From: Meira nashicola
Lineage: Eukaryota > Basidiomycota > Exobasidiomycetes > Exobasidiales > Brachybasidiaceae
NCBI GenBank assembly: GCA_001600355.1
Contig: BCJU01000011.1
Span: 48,147 to 63,219, forward strand
Length of the DNA stretch: 15,073 bases
Reading direction: 5' to 3'
A model generated the notes under the pieces. That model was not told where the DNA came from and did not search any database. It saw only the letters and a list, made by a program, of their open reading frames with translations. Below, piece after piece: positions 1 through 7,671 of the stretch. How positions within the stretch are numbered: position 1 is the first letter of the stretch; every line of letters starts with the position of its first letter. Both the position numbers and the translations under genes were made by a program.

Positions 1-363
1 AGATTTGATCGAATACCTGAAAATATGTTACCAAACCAAGCACAATTAAGTATAGAACATCATCCTTATATAGATTGCGTTTTTCCCTGGTCTTCNATGA
101 GATCAAAAATATTATTATTAATGGAAACCGTTTTTACGGAAGAACAACTTTGTCAAGAAACATTNACTGCTCATGAAAGATACGGTGAACCTGCTTTTAC
201 AGTTTGGGGAGATGATCCAATGGACGAAAATTCTTGGGAAATNAGTCAATCTTTTGCTTCTAATTGGTGGTTCCTTCTTGATCGTAAAATAATTAATCGT
301 ACAAATTGGTGGAGACGTCAACAAGAAAAGCCGGAATTAAAGGACGTTTGTATACTTGATTAG
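1..363 (+). CDS. DUF3425 domain protein, C-terminal part (5' end outside window)
   Basis: The frame is open from base 1, so the visible 120 residues are the C-terminal end of a longer protein that ends at TAG 361-363. The order of conserved elements is that of the fungal DUF3425 domain: a Q-x-x-x-x-x-H-H-P-Y-I-D segment, then F-P-W and an M-R element, then G-E-P-A-F-T-V-W-G-D-D-P, then a W-E-x-S-x-x-F segment, W-W-F-L-L, and N-W-W-R-R-Q at the end. In many fungal proteins this domain follows a bZIP-type basic region and is read as transcription-factor associated; no bZIP is visible here because the start is missing. Three codons contain N but the frame is kept. The gene converges on the monooxygenase that ends at 521. 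I am confident of the family; a regulatory role is inferred. Confidence 0.85.
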   Translation, partial: RFDRIPENMLPNQAQLSIEHHPYIDCVFPWSXMRSKILLLMETVFTEEQLCQETXTAHERYGEPAFTVWGDDPMDENSWEXSQSFASNWWFLLDRKIINRTNWWRRQQEKPELKDVCILD

Positions 364-520
364 GCCCTGATCTATACTTTAGAGAGAGAGAGTTTTATGT
401 GTATCATATTATATTAATGTATCAAAACAATACTTATAATTATCATCGTGTATATAATACTATAACTATTGACTTTTCAAGTCTTATAAAGAGTTGTGAT
501 TTAATGAACATACGTAAGAC
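364..520. other. Intergenic spacer between convergent genes
   Basis: This AT-rich spacer holds the 3' ends of the DUF3425 gene and the monooxygenase. A short GA run lies at about 381-391. No ORF or RNA gene is visible. Confidence 0.6.
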
Positions 521-1795
521 CTATTCTAACTCTGGATAACATGGTAAGTCCCATGCGATTTCATCAGATGCTAGCTTACCAAACAGTCGATGAAGTCTTG
601 TTATTGAAAACATTCTTGCGATTGTCTCGATTGCCATTATTCCATATTTTGATTGTGGTGGGAATGGGCTAGAGTTAAAATCTGACGCTCTTTCTCCAGC
701 TTCATTAACGTATGGTCTTATTATTTTTTCGTACGATTGAAAAGCAGAATTAATTTCAATGCTTGTGTTGCTGCTTTTAACCTTTTTAGCAATCTCTCCA
801 GCAAGAATATACGCTCCAACGAAACCTATAGTCGTTCCAATTCCAGCAAAAGGTGTTAAACACCAAGCTGAATCGCNGACTAAAACGCATCTATCAGAAT
901 ACCATTTATCCATTCGAATTTGTGCTAGCTCATGACTATAAAAGTTGTTTATCCTATCATTCGTCAAAAGATCAGAAGCTATTCGTTCAGATTGCCAACC
1001 TGAACTTTTATATAAATTTGCCCATTCTTCTTGTAGTTGTTTTGTAGATGCANCTTGTTTAATCAAAGAAGCAATTTGATTTGATTCTGGATTTTGTTTT
1101 GAGATTGTTAAAATGACNTGATGTCTTTCAGGGTCACCGCCTCTCATNGTAATTAAACGTCTACCAGGAGCAAGATAAAATGTAAACCAATTTTTATCTT
1201 CGTTTGATTTCGGAATATCAAAGTATGCNATANAAAGGCCAATNGAATGATATGGGTCGATCTTGTTATCCTTGTTCATCATTTTACGTATTCCTGAACC
1301 AAGGCCATCAGCGCCGATAACAAGATCAAAACGATCTTGAGTACCATCATTGAATCCAACATCAACTCCATCTGANTCTTCTTGCAATGAAGTTATAAAT
1401 GTATTAAANTTATATTTTGACTTTTTTTCCGTTTCTTGAATTAANAGGTTTTGAAAAGTACCACGCATCATTTNATATTCTGTACTTATACTTTGTCGAT
1501 TTCCAGATCCTACTTTAGCTGGTTCAGCTTTAAGTTTGATGACATCTTTACCTTTTGAATTTACTAAACGAGCTCCTTCTTCTTTAACAACCACTTCTTT
1601 TATTTTTGATTCTAATCCCATCTTTTTAGCTAAAGTGATACCATGTCCACGTAAATCGATNTGATGACCTGTTGGANNAATATCATTTGATCGTTCAATA
1701 ATCGTTATTGATATTGAAGGTANTTTTGCAAGCCAATAAGCCNTTGCAGGTCCCGTTATTCCCGCTCCTACTATCAAAACTTTTAAATNATGCAT
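521..1795 (-). CDS. FAD-dependent monooxygenase (PHBH fold)
   Basis: This 424-residue flavoprotein of the p-hydroxybenzoate hydroxylase/TetX-like family would use FAD and NAD(P)H to hydroxylate a small organic substrate. The Rossmann fingerprint is at the N-terminus (G10-A-G12-I-T-G15, with acidic E34 ending strand 2). The DG motif reads G161-A-D-G164. The C-terminal FAD motif is around residues 306-324 (x-D308-S-A-W-C-L-T-P315-F-A-G-I-G), with the expected glycine lost to an N. The C-terminal helix region ends in a short tail with no membrane segment, so it is probably soluble. The ATG at 1795 is the natural start because the GxGxxG begins ten residues in. About 17 ambiguous bases fall inside the gene, yet the frame stays open. 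The substrate cannot be read from sequence. Other genes nearby do not define a pathway. Confidence 0.9.
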   Translation of the reverse strand: MHXLKVLIVGAGITGPAXAYWLAKXPSISITIIERSNDIXPTGHXIDLRGHGITLAKKMGLESKIKEVVVKEEGARLVNSKGKDVIKLKAEPAKVGSGNRQSISTEYXMMRGTFQNXLIQETEKKSKYXFNTFITSLQEXSDGVDVGFNDGTQDRFDLVIGADGLGSGIRKMMNKDNKIDPYHXIGLXXAYFDIPKSNEDKNWFTFYLAPGRRLIXMRGGDPERHXVILTISKQNPESNQIASLIKQXASTKQLQEEWANLYKSSGWQSERIASDLLTNDRINNFYSHELAQIRMDKWYSDRCVLVXDSAWCLTPFAGIGTTIGFVGAYILAGEIAKKVKSSNTSIEINSAFQSYEKIIRPYVNEAGERASDFNSSPFPPQSKYGIMAIETIARMFSITRLHRLFGKLASDEIAWDLPCYPELE

Positions 1796-1843
1796 CTTTG
1801 GGGGATAATNAACTCTTTGTGTAAGATAAAANAAGCACTTATA

Positions 1844-1851
1844 TTTATATA
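1844..1851 (-). promoter_or_regulatory. TATA box of the FAD monooxygenase
   Basis: Read on the minus strand this is TATATAAA, 49 bp upstream of the ATG at 1795. That spacing suits a fungal core promoter. It is a visual match only. Confidence 0.5.
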
Positions 1852-1926
1852 NACTCTCAAATCTTATCTATTCTACTTGANTTCTTATCAGATAAANTAC
1901 TTCTTTGATCAAGAGAGTCAAGTAAA

Positions 1927-1969
1927 ATGCTGAGTCTACGTACATGCTGAGTGAACATGAATGCTGAGT
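1927..1969. repeat. Three ATGCTGAGT repeats in exact 17-bp phase
   Basis: ATGCTGAGT occurs at 1927-1935, 1944-1952 and 1961-1969, a constant 17-bp period with diverged 8-bp spacers. The array lies about 130-175 bp upstream of the monooxygenase start and upstream of its TATA box. TGCTGAGT resembles an extended bZIP half-site. It could be a regulator-binding array or a decayed minisatellite. Confidence 0.6.
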
Positions 1970-2244
1970 TTGCTTAAAAGCTTCAGATTGCTTTCTCCGT
2001 CGGAAAAAAGTGTAAAACACGTTTGTGGCTTGCTCCGTTGCATCCGTATACCTATCCCGCCGGTCTGCCTGACGTGTAGACTATGCATGCATCTTAAAAA
2101 AAAACGCGCCCACCACATGCTTCTGAAACCGTGCGCTGCGCTGCGCAACGCAAATGTTAGACAGACACAAAATCCTACCCACATTTCGTCACTCATAGAT
2201 ATTTCATTCTTCTTCATAACAACTTGTCAGAGTTACTATAATGT

Positions 2245-2622
2245 TTACAATGAATTGGTGGGAAATTGACGTTTTGCTGCATCAACTGCAGTATCTGGAC
2301 TTGTGTTAAACATGAATTTGACGTGAGGTGCATGTTTATGAATTTCGTTAATCAATAATTCAAAAAAAGCAGTATTTTCTTTTATTCCGCGAATACCATA
2401 TCCGATAACAACTCCATCAACACGTTCTTTTCCTANAAATTCAATCAATTTTCCTGTTCCTTCTTCAGGTGTAACATCATACGTTGAATAATTTTCATAA
2501 CCTGCTTGTTTCATCGTTTCTCTTCCTTTTTGAAGACCTGTTCTAACCATCTCTTTCGTAGCTGCATCAAATGCATGATGACCCCATGGAAGACCTACTT
2601 GAATTATACGCAAAGATGACAT
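2245..2622 (-). CDS. Conserved fungal protein of unknown function, 125 aa
   Basis: The start is taken at ATG 2622-2620, preceded by seven A residues on the coding strand. The frame extends further upstream, but that translation is compositionally unrelated (His/Cys-rich). The protein begins with a strand-like segment R-I-I-Q-V-G, continues with a helical region to about residue 40, then Y-D-V-T-P-E-E-G at 48-55, a V-D-G-V-V-I-G-Y-G-I-R-G core at 68-79, and a C-terminal half with F-M-F-N-T-S-P-D at 103-110. I recall similar short fungal proteins with a glycine-rich central strand and an N-T-S-P element, but no assigned function. The alternating strands and helices suggest a small alpha/beta Rossmann-like fold. 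There is no signal peptide or membrane segment. It is transcribed in the same direction as the GNAT gene behind it, 198 bp away. Confidence 0.75.
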   Translation of the reverse strand: MSSLRIIQVGLPWGHHAFDAATKEMVRTGLQKGRETMKQAGYENYSTYDVTPEEGTGKLIEFXGKERVDGVVIGYGIRGIKENTAFFELLINEIHKHAPHVKFMFNTSPDTAVDAAKRQFPTNSL

Positions 2623-2820
2623 TTTTTTCTGAGAGGAGTGAGGAGGGTGGTTGTGGGAATGGTACATTGTAAGACGCATATATCTATGTTGTCGCCTGTG
2701 GGTGTACATGCATGTATGCAAGATTGCGGAGATTGTAACGCATGCACGGGCACAAGCAAACACACTAGCAAANAAAATGCTCCATTCATTTCCTACACAC
2801 GCACGCGTTCAAATTGTGGC
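2623..2820. other. Promoter spacer of the 125-aa protein
   Basis: The stretch is rich in alternating CA/TG steps (for example 2698-2757 and 2793-2808). Short overlapping frames here have no recognisable content. It separates the 3' end of GNAT copy 1 from the start of the 125-residue gene. Confidence 0.4.
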
Positions 2821-3618
2821 TTATTCTTGTAGCGTCAAAGTATGAACATGACAAGCAACTTTTATGCCAATACGTTCATAAACCGGTCTTCCGACTTCAC
2901 TAGATTGAAAAGTGACTCTATCAAATCCACTTGCTTTCTTACATTCATAAAGAGCTTTACGTGTTATTGATTCGCCAAAACCACGTCTTTGATATTCCGG
3001 TTCAGTTGCAACGCCAAGAAGGTATAAAGATTTNTTGACNGGAAAAGCTCCTGCACAACAAACAGGTTTTCCGTTTGANTAACCTATGTAGATATGTCCA
3101 ACATCTTTCCAAAGCTTTGAGATTTTAAAAGTATCGGTAAATTCGGAAGGAGGAGATTTATGAGCATGTGCGTTAATTTTTCCGAAAAGATCTAAATCTT
3201 CTTGAGTTGATAAGCGCACAAATTTCAGATCTGGATGATGTGGTTCTTCAAGCGTGGTGAGATCTCCTGACATCCCAAATCCTACTTCTCCTTGTATAAG
3301 TCCTACTTTTCCCATACTTTCTTGGAGCTGTAGGCGTGCTTCTTCTGTGAGCAATTCTATAAAAACAAGTAGCATGCCAGGATGTTTCTTTTTTNGCAAG
3401 AACTNAGAAGCGANTTTAAGTCGTTTATTTAANTCNTCCACATCGATACCAGCATCATCAAAGGTAAGNGAATTACAATAGATGAACTCACGATCAGCCC
3501 ATCTGATGATTACTCCTTCTTCGTTGTCACATATCGCCCCTTCAAAGTCTTGAATTAATTCATCCCAAAATCTAACAAATTGTCCCGAGCATTCTAGCGC
3601 ACCATCATCGGTTCTCAT
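2821..3618 (-). CDS. GNAT-family N-acetyltransferase, intact copy 1
   Basis: This 265-residue protein is predicted to transfer an acetyl group from acetyl-CoA to an amine. The GNAT core is C-terminal: strand 4 L-Y-L-L-G-V-A at 198-204, the pyrophosphate-binding loop Q210-R-R-G-F-G215 (the Q/R-x-x-G-x-G/A signature), its helix, and motif B with S239-S and Y247-E-R-I-G. The N-terminal 130 residues form an extra segment shared with copy 2. I chose the ATG at 3618; the codon at 3630 is TTG, which fungi seldom use. The protein lacks a signal peptide and is probably cytosolic. Roughly nine ambiguous bases lie inside. A closely related copy sits at 7672-8469 and a relic beyond it. The substrate cannot be inferred. 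Confidence 0.88.
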   Translation of the reverse strand: MRTDDGALECSGQFVRFWDELIQDFEGAICDNEEGVIIRWADREFIYCNXLTFDDAGIDVXXLNKRLKXASXFLXKKKHPGMLLVFIELLTEEARLQLQESMGKVGLIQGEVGFGMSGDLTTLEEPHHPDLKFVRLSTQEDLDLFGKINAHAHKSPPSEFTDTFKISKLWKDVGHIYIGXSNGKPVCCAGAFXVXKSLYLLGVATEPEYQRRGFGESITRKALYECKKASGFDRVTFQSSEVGRPVYERIGIKVACHVHTLTLQE

Positions 3619-3800
3619 CGTGATGTTCAAAAAGAAAAGGCTGGAAAATTAAATGAATCNTCAATTTTGATCGTCAAGAGAGAAAAAGATAATATTCTAC
3701 AACTGAAGTACATGTACAATTTTCAATAAATCGACGCACCGAGCCCGTTCATACACGCGGAATGCCGCACAAGAAAGACTAAAATGGTTACAACTCTCCT
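3619..3800 (-). promoter_or_regulatory. Upstream region of GNAT copy 1, conserved with copy 2
   Basis: Blocks in this region recur upstream of copy 2: GATCGTCAA followed by GAAAAAGAT (about 3669-3690 and 8520-8539), GACGCA followed by GAGCCCGT (about 3733-3748 and 8591-8606), and a TTACAACTCT/TTATAGCTCT block near 3787 and 8637. The duplication therefore carried the promoter along with the gene. Confidence 0.55.
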
Positions 3801-3956
3801 ACGGCCACCATTGAGTATTCTTCAAGCATTTCACCTTATGATCATCTTTGAGCCGTCAATGTGTTTGGTGAATGATGTGTAAAGATGACTTTTGTGATGG
3901 GAAAGAGGTTATGTGCCAAGGTTTGCAGCAAAGCTTGATCCGAATGCAGGATAAAT

Positions 3957-3999
3957 GCGTGCGTGTATGCATTTGAAGTACAGAACGACACGCGCACGC
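3957..3999. repeat. Imperfect inverted repeat
   Basis: Left arm GCGTGCGTGT (3957-3966) faces ACACGCGCACGC (3988-3999), which is its reverse complement with two extra bases. About 21 nt separate the arms. It may be a hairpin or only GT/CG-rich simple sequence. Confidence 0.4.
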
Positions 4000-4162
4000 A
4001 AGAGCGGACCAACACTTCAAAATATTCAGCCATATCTTACTACCGGTGCCAATACCACTCAAATTTCCTTGCTCATCTCATCTTTCTCTCTTCTACATCA
4101 TCCAATTAAACGCTCTCGATAAGCTTGCACTCGTTTGGACTAGGATTTCGCGTTCGATCATG

Positions 4163-4177
4163 GTGAGTCTGACTCAC
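4163..4177. promoter_or_regulatory. Palindromic AP-1/Gcn4-like site
   Basis: GTGAGTCTGACTCAC is a perfect 7-bp inverted repeat around one central base. It contains TGACTCA (4170-4176), the canonical site of fungal Gcn4/AP-1 bZIP factors. It lies in a gene-poor stretch, so the regulated gene is uncertain. Confidence 0.4.
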
Positions 4178-4537
4178 TCAGGCAGCCATCCTGTTCAAGC
4201 TCTTTTTAGTGGTGATCTGTCTGCAGCAGTTTCTCCAATGTTGACTTTTGCCATTCTGCAAGTCCGGTGATTTCCCTTGTCAGTGGACCATATCTCTGCA
4301 TCTTTTTGCATTGCGACAGCTTGGACAGGATGGTTTTGTACCATCTATGATCCCTATATGGGAGCCTGACTTTAAGCTCTTTTTTTCACTTTCAGGTTTA
4401 GCCACAAGAGGCTAGGCAGAATCCAAGCAGTCCTGATGAATTTCTACCGGCCAGCAATATAATCAACTTTTTTTAACAAATGCTCAAATTGTTTCTGCGC
4501 GATGCCGATGTCAAAGGGCGTTTATAGGAAATACTTG

Positions 4538-4924
4538 TCATCGAATGGTGCCGTTCTCATTTCGCTTATTCGATATGAAATTCCGATGAATCTCATTTGA
4601 TTTTTCAAATGAGGTGGTCATAAGCGAAGATGAAAAGGTGGCTTTTCTCGAAGGATAGCCCAGTTGTATGAATGAATGAAATAAAACCACCTTGTTAAAT
4701 TGCAAATGTTCTTCCGAAGCTAAACATAGATCTTCTCCTGCATATCTATTCAGTGATTTGCCCTTCTTAAAATTAATATACCTACTGGTGGCTTGATTCA
4801 TTTTAATCAAGTCATTTTTGGGAATATTCAAACGATCCGCGTGCAGAATTAAAACGGAATCATCCATGAGTTGTAAGAACGGGGGAACTGTGTAGAGAAG
4901 ATAGATTGTATTAAGTAACCACAT
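4538..4924 (-). CDS. Doubtful hypothetical protein, 128 aa
   Basis: An ATG-initiated frame of 128 codons begins with a hydrophobic stretch (residues 1-20, Leu/Tyr/Pro-rich) that could act as a signal peptide or membrane anchor. It continues as a polar Ser/Asn/Lys-rich chain without recognisable motifs. In DNA of this base composition a frame this long is uncommon but possible by chance. No partner gene or conserved domain supports it. It may be an orphan secreted protein, a decayed gene or noise. Confidence 0.22.
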   Translation of the reverse strand: MWLLNTIYLLYTVPPFLQLMDDSVLILHADRLNIPKNDLIKMNQATSRYINFKKGKSLNRYAGEDLCLASEEHLQFNKVVLFHSFIQLGYPSRKATFSSSLMTTSFEKSNEIHRNFISNKRNENGTIR

Positions 4925-5120
4925 GCATTAGCTCATAGTCGGAGTATGAAATTGAACGCCCTACAGCACCCCTTGTTTCAACGGCAAGCGGTGAATTAAA
5001 GGGCGGGCGAAAAAGAGGAATATCGGCTGATCATAAAATGAAGGTGAATAGCCCGTGATTTTTTTTCTTGCTCTTGCATTGCTCGTTCATTTTTTCTCCC
5101 TCTTTACGTTTCGGCATTTA

Positions 5121-5139
5121 CGCCGCGCCGCGCCGCGCC
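5121..5139. repeat. Short CGCCG tandem run
   Basis: Three CGCCG units followed by CGCC form a 19-bp GC-only tract inside otherwise AT-rich DNA. Confidence 0.6.
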
Positions 5140-5292
5140 TACGGAATGTAGCTTACGATTTTAAAAGCTGTGGGGTAAACATCATCTTTAGGGTCTAATG
5201 GATAGGCACAGGAACATTGACAGACAACCAGACACAGACACACAAATACACACGCTAAAAGAGGAGAACAGAAAGACATTTGACCAGTAAAA

Positions 5293-5365
5293 AATCTTAC
5301 CGAGAATGATCTAAAGAGAAGATGATTGATGCACCCCAACTGTTAATCAAGAATCTTACCGAGAA
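5293..5365. repeat. 14-bp direct repeat, 59 bp apart
   Basis: AATCTTACCGAGAA occurs at 5293-5306 and 5352-5365, about 300 bp upstream of the sugar transporter. Its role is unknown; a paired regulator site is one possibility. Confidence 0.5.
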
Positions 5366-5575
5366 CCTCATGCATGCCGCTTTCCGTCGGCCTAAAAATG
5401 AATCGACGCACTTGAAAAGTATGGGGAAATTAAAGATTAAGAAAAGACTGTTAAATCGCCTATTGTATCAAATTACGCCTCCTTAAAAAAAATACAGCAA
5501 TCAAATAAATAGTCAGACAAAGTGCCAAGAACTTTATTTTTTCAAAAACTATCTTCCGGTTCAATTTTGCATTCC

Positions 5576-5583
5576 TATATAAA
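5576..5583 (+). promoter_or_regulatory. TATA box of the sugar transporter
   Basis: TATATAAA lies 80 bp upstream of the ATG at 5656, which leaves room for a transcription start near 5605-5615. A GAGCCCGT motif sits at 5607-5614 around that predicted start. Confidence 0.55.
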
Positions 5584-5655
5584 CCCACCTATCACGTAAA
5601 CATTGTGAGCCCGTATTCCTCTTTCGTACAACCACCAAGTTACTCTCAAAACAAA

Positions 5656-7638
5656 ATGAGTGAAAAGGATCAATCAGATAAACAAGAAACAACAATCGTT
5701 CAAACGACAAGTAATGCCGATTCAACGACAAAAGAACATGTTGCAACATCAAATCAACATGAAAAACAAGAAGATAGTAAATCATTCTTACCAGTAGTAG
5801 ATTTAAACCATAATGCAGAAGGAAAAGTAAGAAATCCACTTGCAGATTTACCAAGATCAAAATTGATGGCTGATGTTGAAGCATTCACAAAAGAGAAACA
5901 ATTAGAAGAACACTTACAATTATTCAAACGTGGTGCTTTAATTGCTCAAAATCCAGCAGGTTTTTCTGAACTTGAAGAATTGAAAATCGATGAAAAAGAT
6001 GCAATTGCAGATGAAATGGCGAATAAATGGTCACATCCGATGATGTTATATGCAACAATTATAATTTGTTCTATTGGAGCTTGTACTCAAGGATGGGATC
6101 AAACTGGAAGTAATGGTGCAAATCTTTCTTTTCCAGCCGAATTTGGAATTGCAGCAAAAGAAGGTGAACCGAATTATGAGCGTGATTCATGGATCGATGG
6201 AGTTGTCAATTCAGCACCTTATCTTGGTAGCGCTGGATTTGGATGTTGGATTTCTGATCCTCTCAATAATCTTATTGGTCGTCGTGGAGTAATCTTTTTA
6301 ACAGCTTTAGGATTAATTGCAACTCCTATAGGTTCAGCTTTTACTCATTCATGGCAACAGTTATTCGTTTGTCGTTTAGTTTTAGGTTTTTGTATGGGAG
6401 CAAAAGGTAGTACAGTTCCAATCTTTGCAGCAGAAAATGCGCCTGCTTCAATTCGAGGTGCACTTGTTATGAGTTGGCAATTATGGACAGCTTTTGGTAT
6501 CTTTTTAGGATTTTGTGCAAATGTAATTGTGGCTGATACAGGTAAAATTGCATGGAGATTACAATTAGGATCAGCATTTATTCCTGCTTTACCTTTAGCG
6601 ATTGGAATTTATTTTTGTCCTGAATCTCCACGTTGGTTAATGAAAAAGAATCGTTATCCACAAGCATTTAAATCTTTCTTACGTTTAAGAAAGCATCCAA
6701 TTCAAGCTGCTCGTGATATGTATTATATTCACGTTTTATTGGAAGAAGAAAAATCAATTATGAAACCAGGAAATTATTTCAAACGTCTTTCGGAATTATT
6801 CACAATTCCTAGAGTTAGAAGAGCAACAGTTGCAAGTGGAGTTGTTATGCTTGCTCAACAAATGTGCGGGATTAATATTATCGCCTTCTATAGTTCAACA
6901 ATCTTTAAATCTGCAGGTTTTACTGATAGACAAGCTTTATATGCAAGTTTAGGTTTCGGCGCAATTAATTTCCTCTTTGCTTTTCCTGCAATCTTTACTA
7001 TCGACACTTTCGGTCGCAGATCTTTACTCTTGTTCACATTCCCAAATATGTGTTGGTCTCTTTTGGTTGCCGGCGGTGGTACGTTGATCAATCGTAATAT
7101 TCCAGATGGTGCCCCAAACCCCGCAAAACTTGGTGTTGTGGCAACGTTTGTTTATATTTTTGCTATGTTCTATAGTCCAGGAGAAGGTCCAGTTCCGTTC
7201 ACATATAGTGCAGAAGTTTTCCCTTTAGCTCAACGTGAATTAGGAATGGGTTGGGCAGTAACGGTTTGTTTAGGATTTGCAGCAGTTTTATCAATCACTT
7301 TACCAAGAATGTTACAAGTAATGAAACCATGGGGAGTTTTCTTCTTTTATTCAGGTTTAAATCTGGTTGCTTTCTTCTTGATTTTACTCTTTGTTCCTGA
7401 AACCAAACAATTAACGCTAGAAGAATTAGATCAAGTCTTCAGTATTCCTCATAAAACGTTTATCGATTATCAAACAAGTAAAGCGGTTCCTCACTTTTTC
7501 AAGAAACATATTTTACGTCAAAAAGATCTTTATTTAGAACCTTTGATGAAACTTGATGATCATCTAGTCGGAACAGCACCAGATACGGCAAAAATTTTCA
7601 CTTATAATAATGTCACACAAGGAGCTTCGATTGCTTGA
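5656..7638 (+). CDS. MFS sugar/polyol transporter, 12 TM
   Basis: This 660-residue plasma-membrane symporter belongs to the major facilitator sugar-porter family and is predicted to take up a hexose, polyol or inositol with protons. The ATG at 5656 is used; the frame upstream starts with GTG and is 5' UTR. Residues 1-125 form a polar cytosolic N-terminus, rich in Gln/Thr/Ser at first. The membrane region runs from about 130 to 580. Family signatures are N-L-I-G-R-R-G (205-211), P-E-S-P-R-W (322-327), Q-Q-M-C-G-I-N (401-407), D-T-F-G-R-R (450-455), G-E-G-P-V-P-F (509-515) and P-E-T-K (581-584). The W-D-Q-T-G-S-N-G-A-N stretch (147-156) after TM1 resembles a clade of long fungal transporters of unproven substrate. 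There is no intron. It converges on GNAT copy 2, 33 bp away. Confidence 0.95.
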   Translation: MSEKDQSDKQETTIVQTTSNADSTTKEHVATSNQHEKQEDSKSFLPVVDLNHNAEGKVRNPLADLPRSKLMADVEAFTKEKQLEEHLQLFKRGALIAQNPAGFSELEELKIDEKDAIADEMANKWSHPMMLYATIIICSIGACTQGWDQTGSNGANLSFPAEFGIAAKEGEPNYERDSWIDGVVNSAPYLGSAGFGCWISDPLNNLIGRRGVIFLTALGLIATPIGSAFTHSWQQLFVCRLVLGFCMGAKGSTVPIFAAENAPASIRGALVMSWQLWTAFGIFLGFCANVIVADTGKIAWRLQLGSAFIPALPLAIGIYFCPESPRWLMKKNRYPQAFKSFLRLRKHPIQAARDMYYIHVLLEEEKSIMKPGNYFKRLSELFTIPRVRRATVASGVVMLAQQMCGINIIAFYSSTIFKSAGFTDRQALYASLGFGAINFLFAFPAIFTIDTFGRRSLLLFTFPNMCWSLLVAGGGTLINRNIPDGAPNPAKLGVVATFVYIFAMFYSPGEGPVPFTYSAEVFPLAQRELGMGWAVTVCLGFAAVLSITLPRMLQVMKPWGVFFFYSGLNLVAFFLILLFVPETKQLTLEELDQVFSIPHKTFIDYQTSKAVPHFFKKHILRQKDLYLEPLMKLDDHLVGTAPDTAKIFTYNNVTQGASIA

Positions 7639-7671
7639 TATTCTGTTAATGTTTCGATTGTCTGTGGCTTG

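Larger units (their letters stand above)
1796..2244. other. Intergenic region upstream of the monooxygenase
   Basis: Besides the TATA box and the phased repeat, this stretch holds a GC-rich patch at 2131-2150 with two overlapping GCGCTGCGC units. Both strands carry frames of about 90-100 codons, but they overlap each other, have arginine/cysteine-rich low-information translations and match no family I know. I see no gene. Confidence 0.5.
3801..5655. other. Gene-poor intergenic region with scattered short repeats
   Basis: No confident gene lies in this stretch. It contains one doubtful minus-strand ORF (4538-4924), an imperfect GC-rich inverted repeat (3957-3999), a palindromic AP-1/Gcn4-like site (4163-4177), a short CGCCG tandem run (5121-5139), a 14-bp direct repeat (5293-5306 and 5352-5365) and the promoter of the sugar transporter at its right end. 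A minus-strand frame of 46 codons from ATG 5279 begins with a signal-peptide-like Cys/Val/Leu-rich stretch, but it is too short and isolated to call. Confidence 0.5.

Noticed and set aside
1936..2269. Opposed frames of 93 and 102 codons on both strands
   Set aside because: They overlap each other, have Cys/Arg/His-rich translations without motifs, and cover a promoter and the 3' end of a real gene.
2623..2845. Several 61-64 codon frames upstream of the 125-aa protein, and the 47-residue N-terminal extension of that protein
   Set aside because: Composition is unlike the conserved part, and the A-rich context favours the ATG at 2622.
3619..3630. Upstream TTG start adding four residues to GNAT copy 1
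   Set aside because: Nuclear fungal genes start at ATG; copy 2 has its ATG at the matching position of the 3618 start.
5605..5655. GTG-initiated N-terminal extension of the sugar transporter
   Set aside because: GTG is not a usual fungal start and the TATA box at 5576 places the transcription start at about this position.
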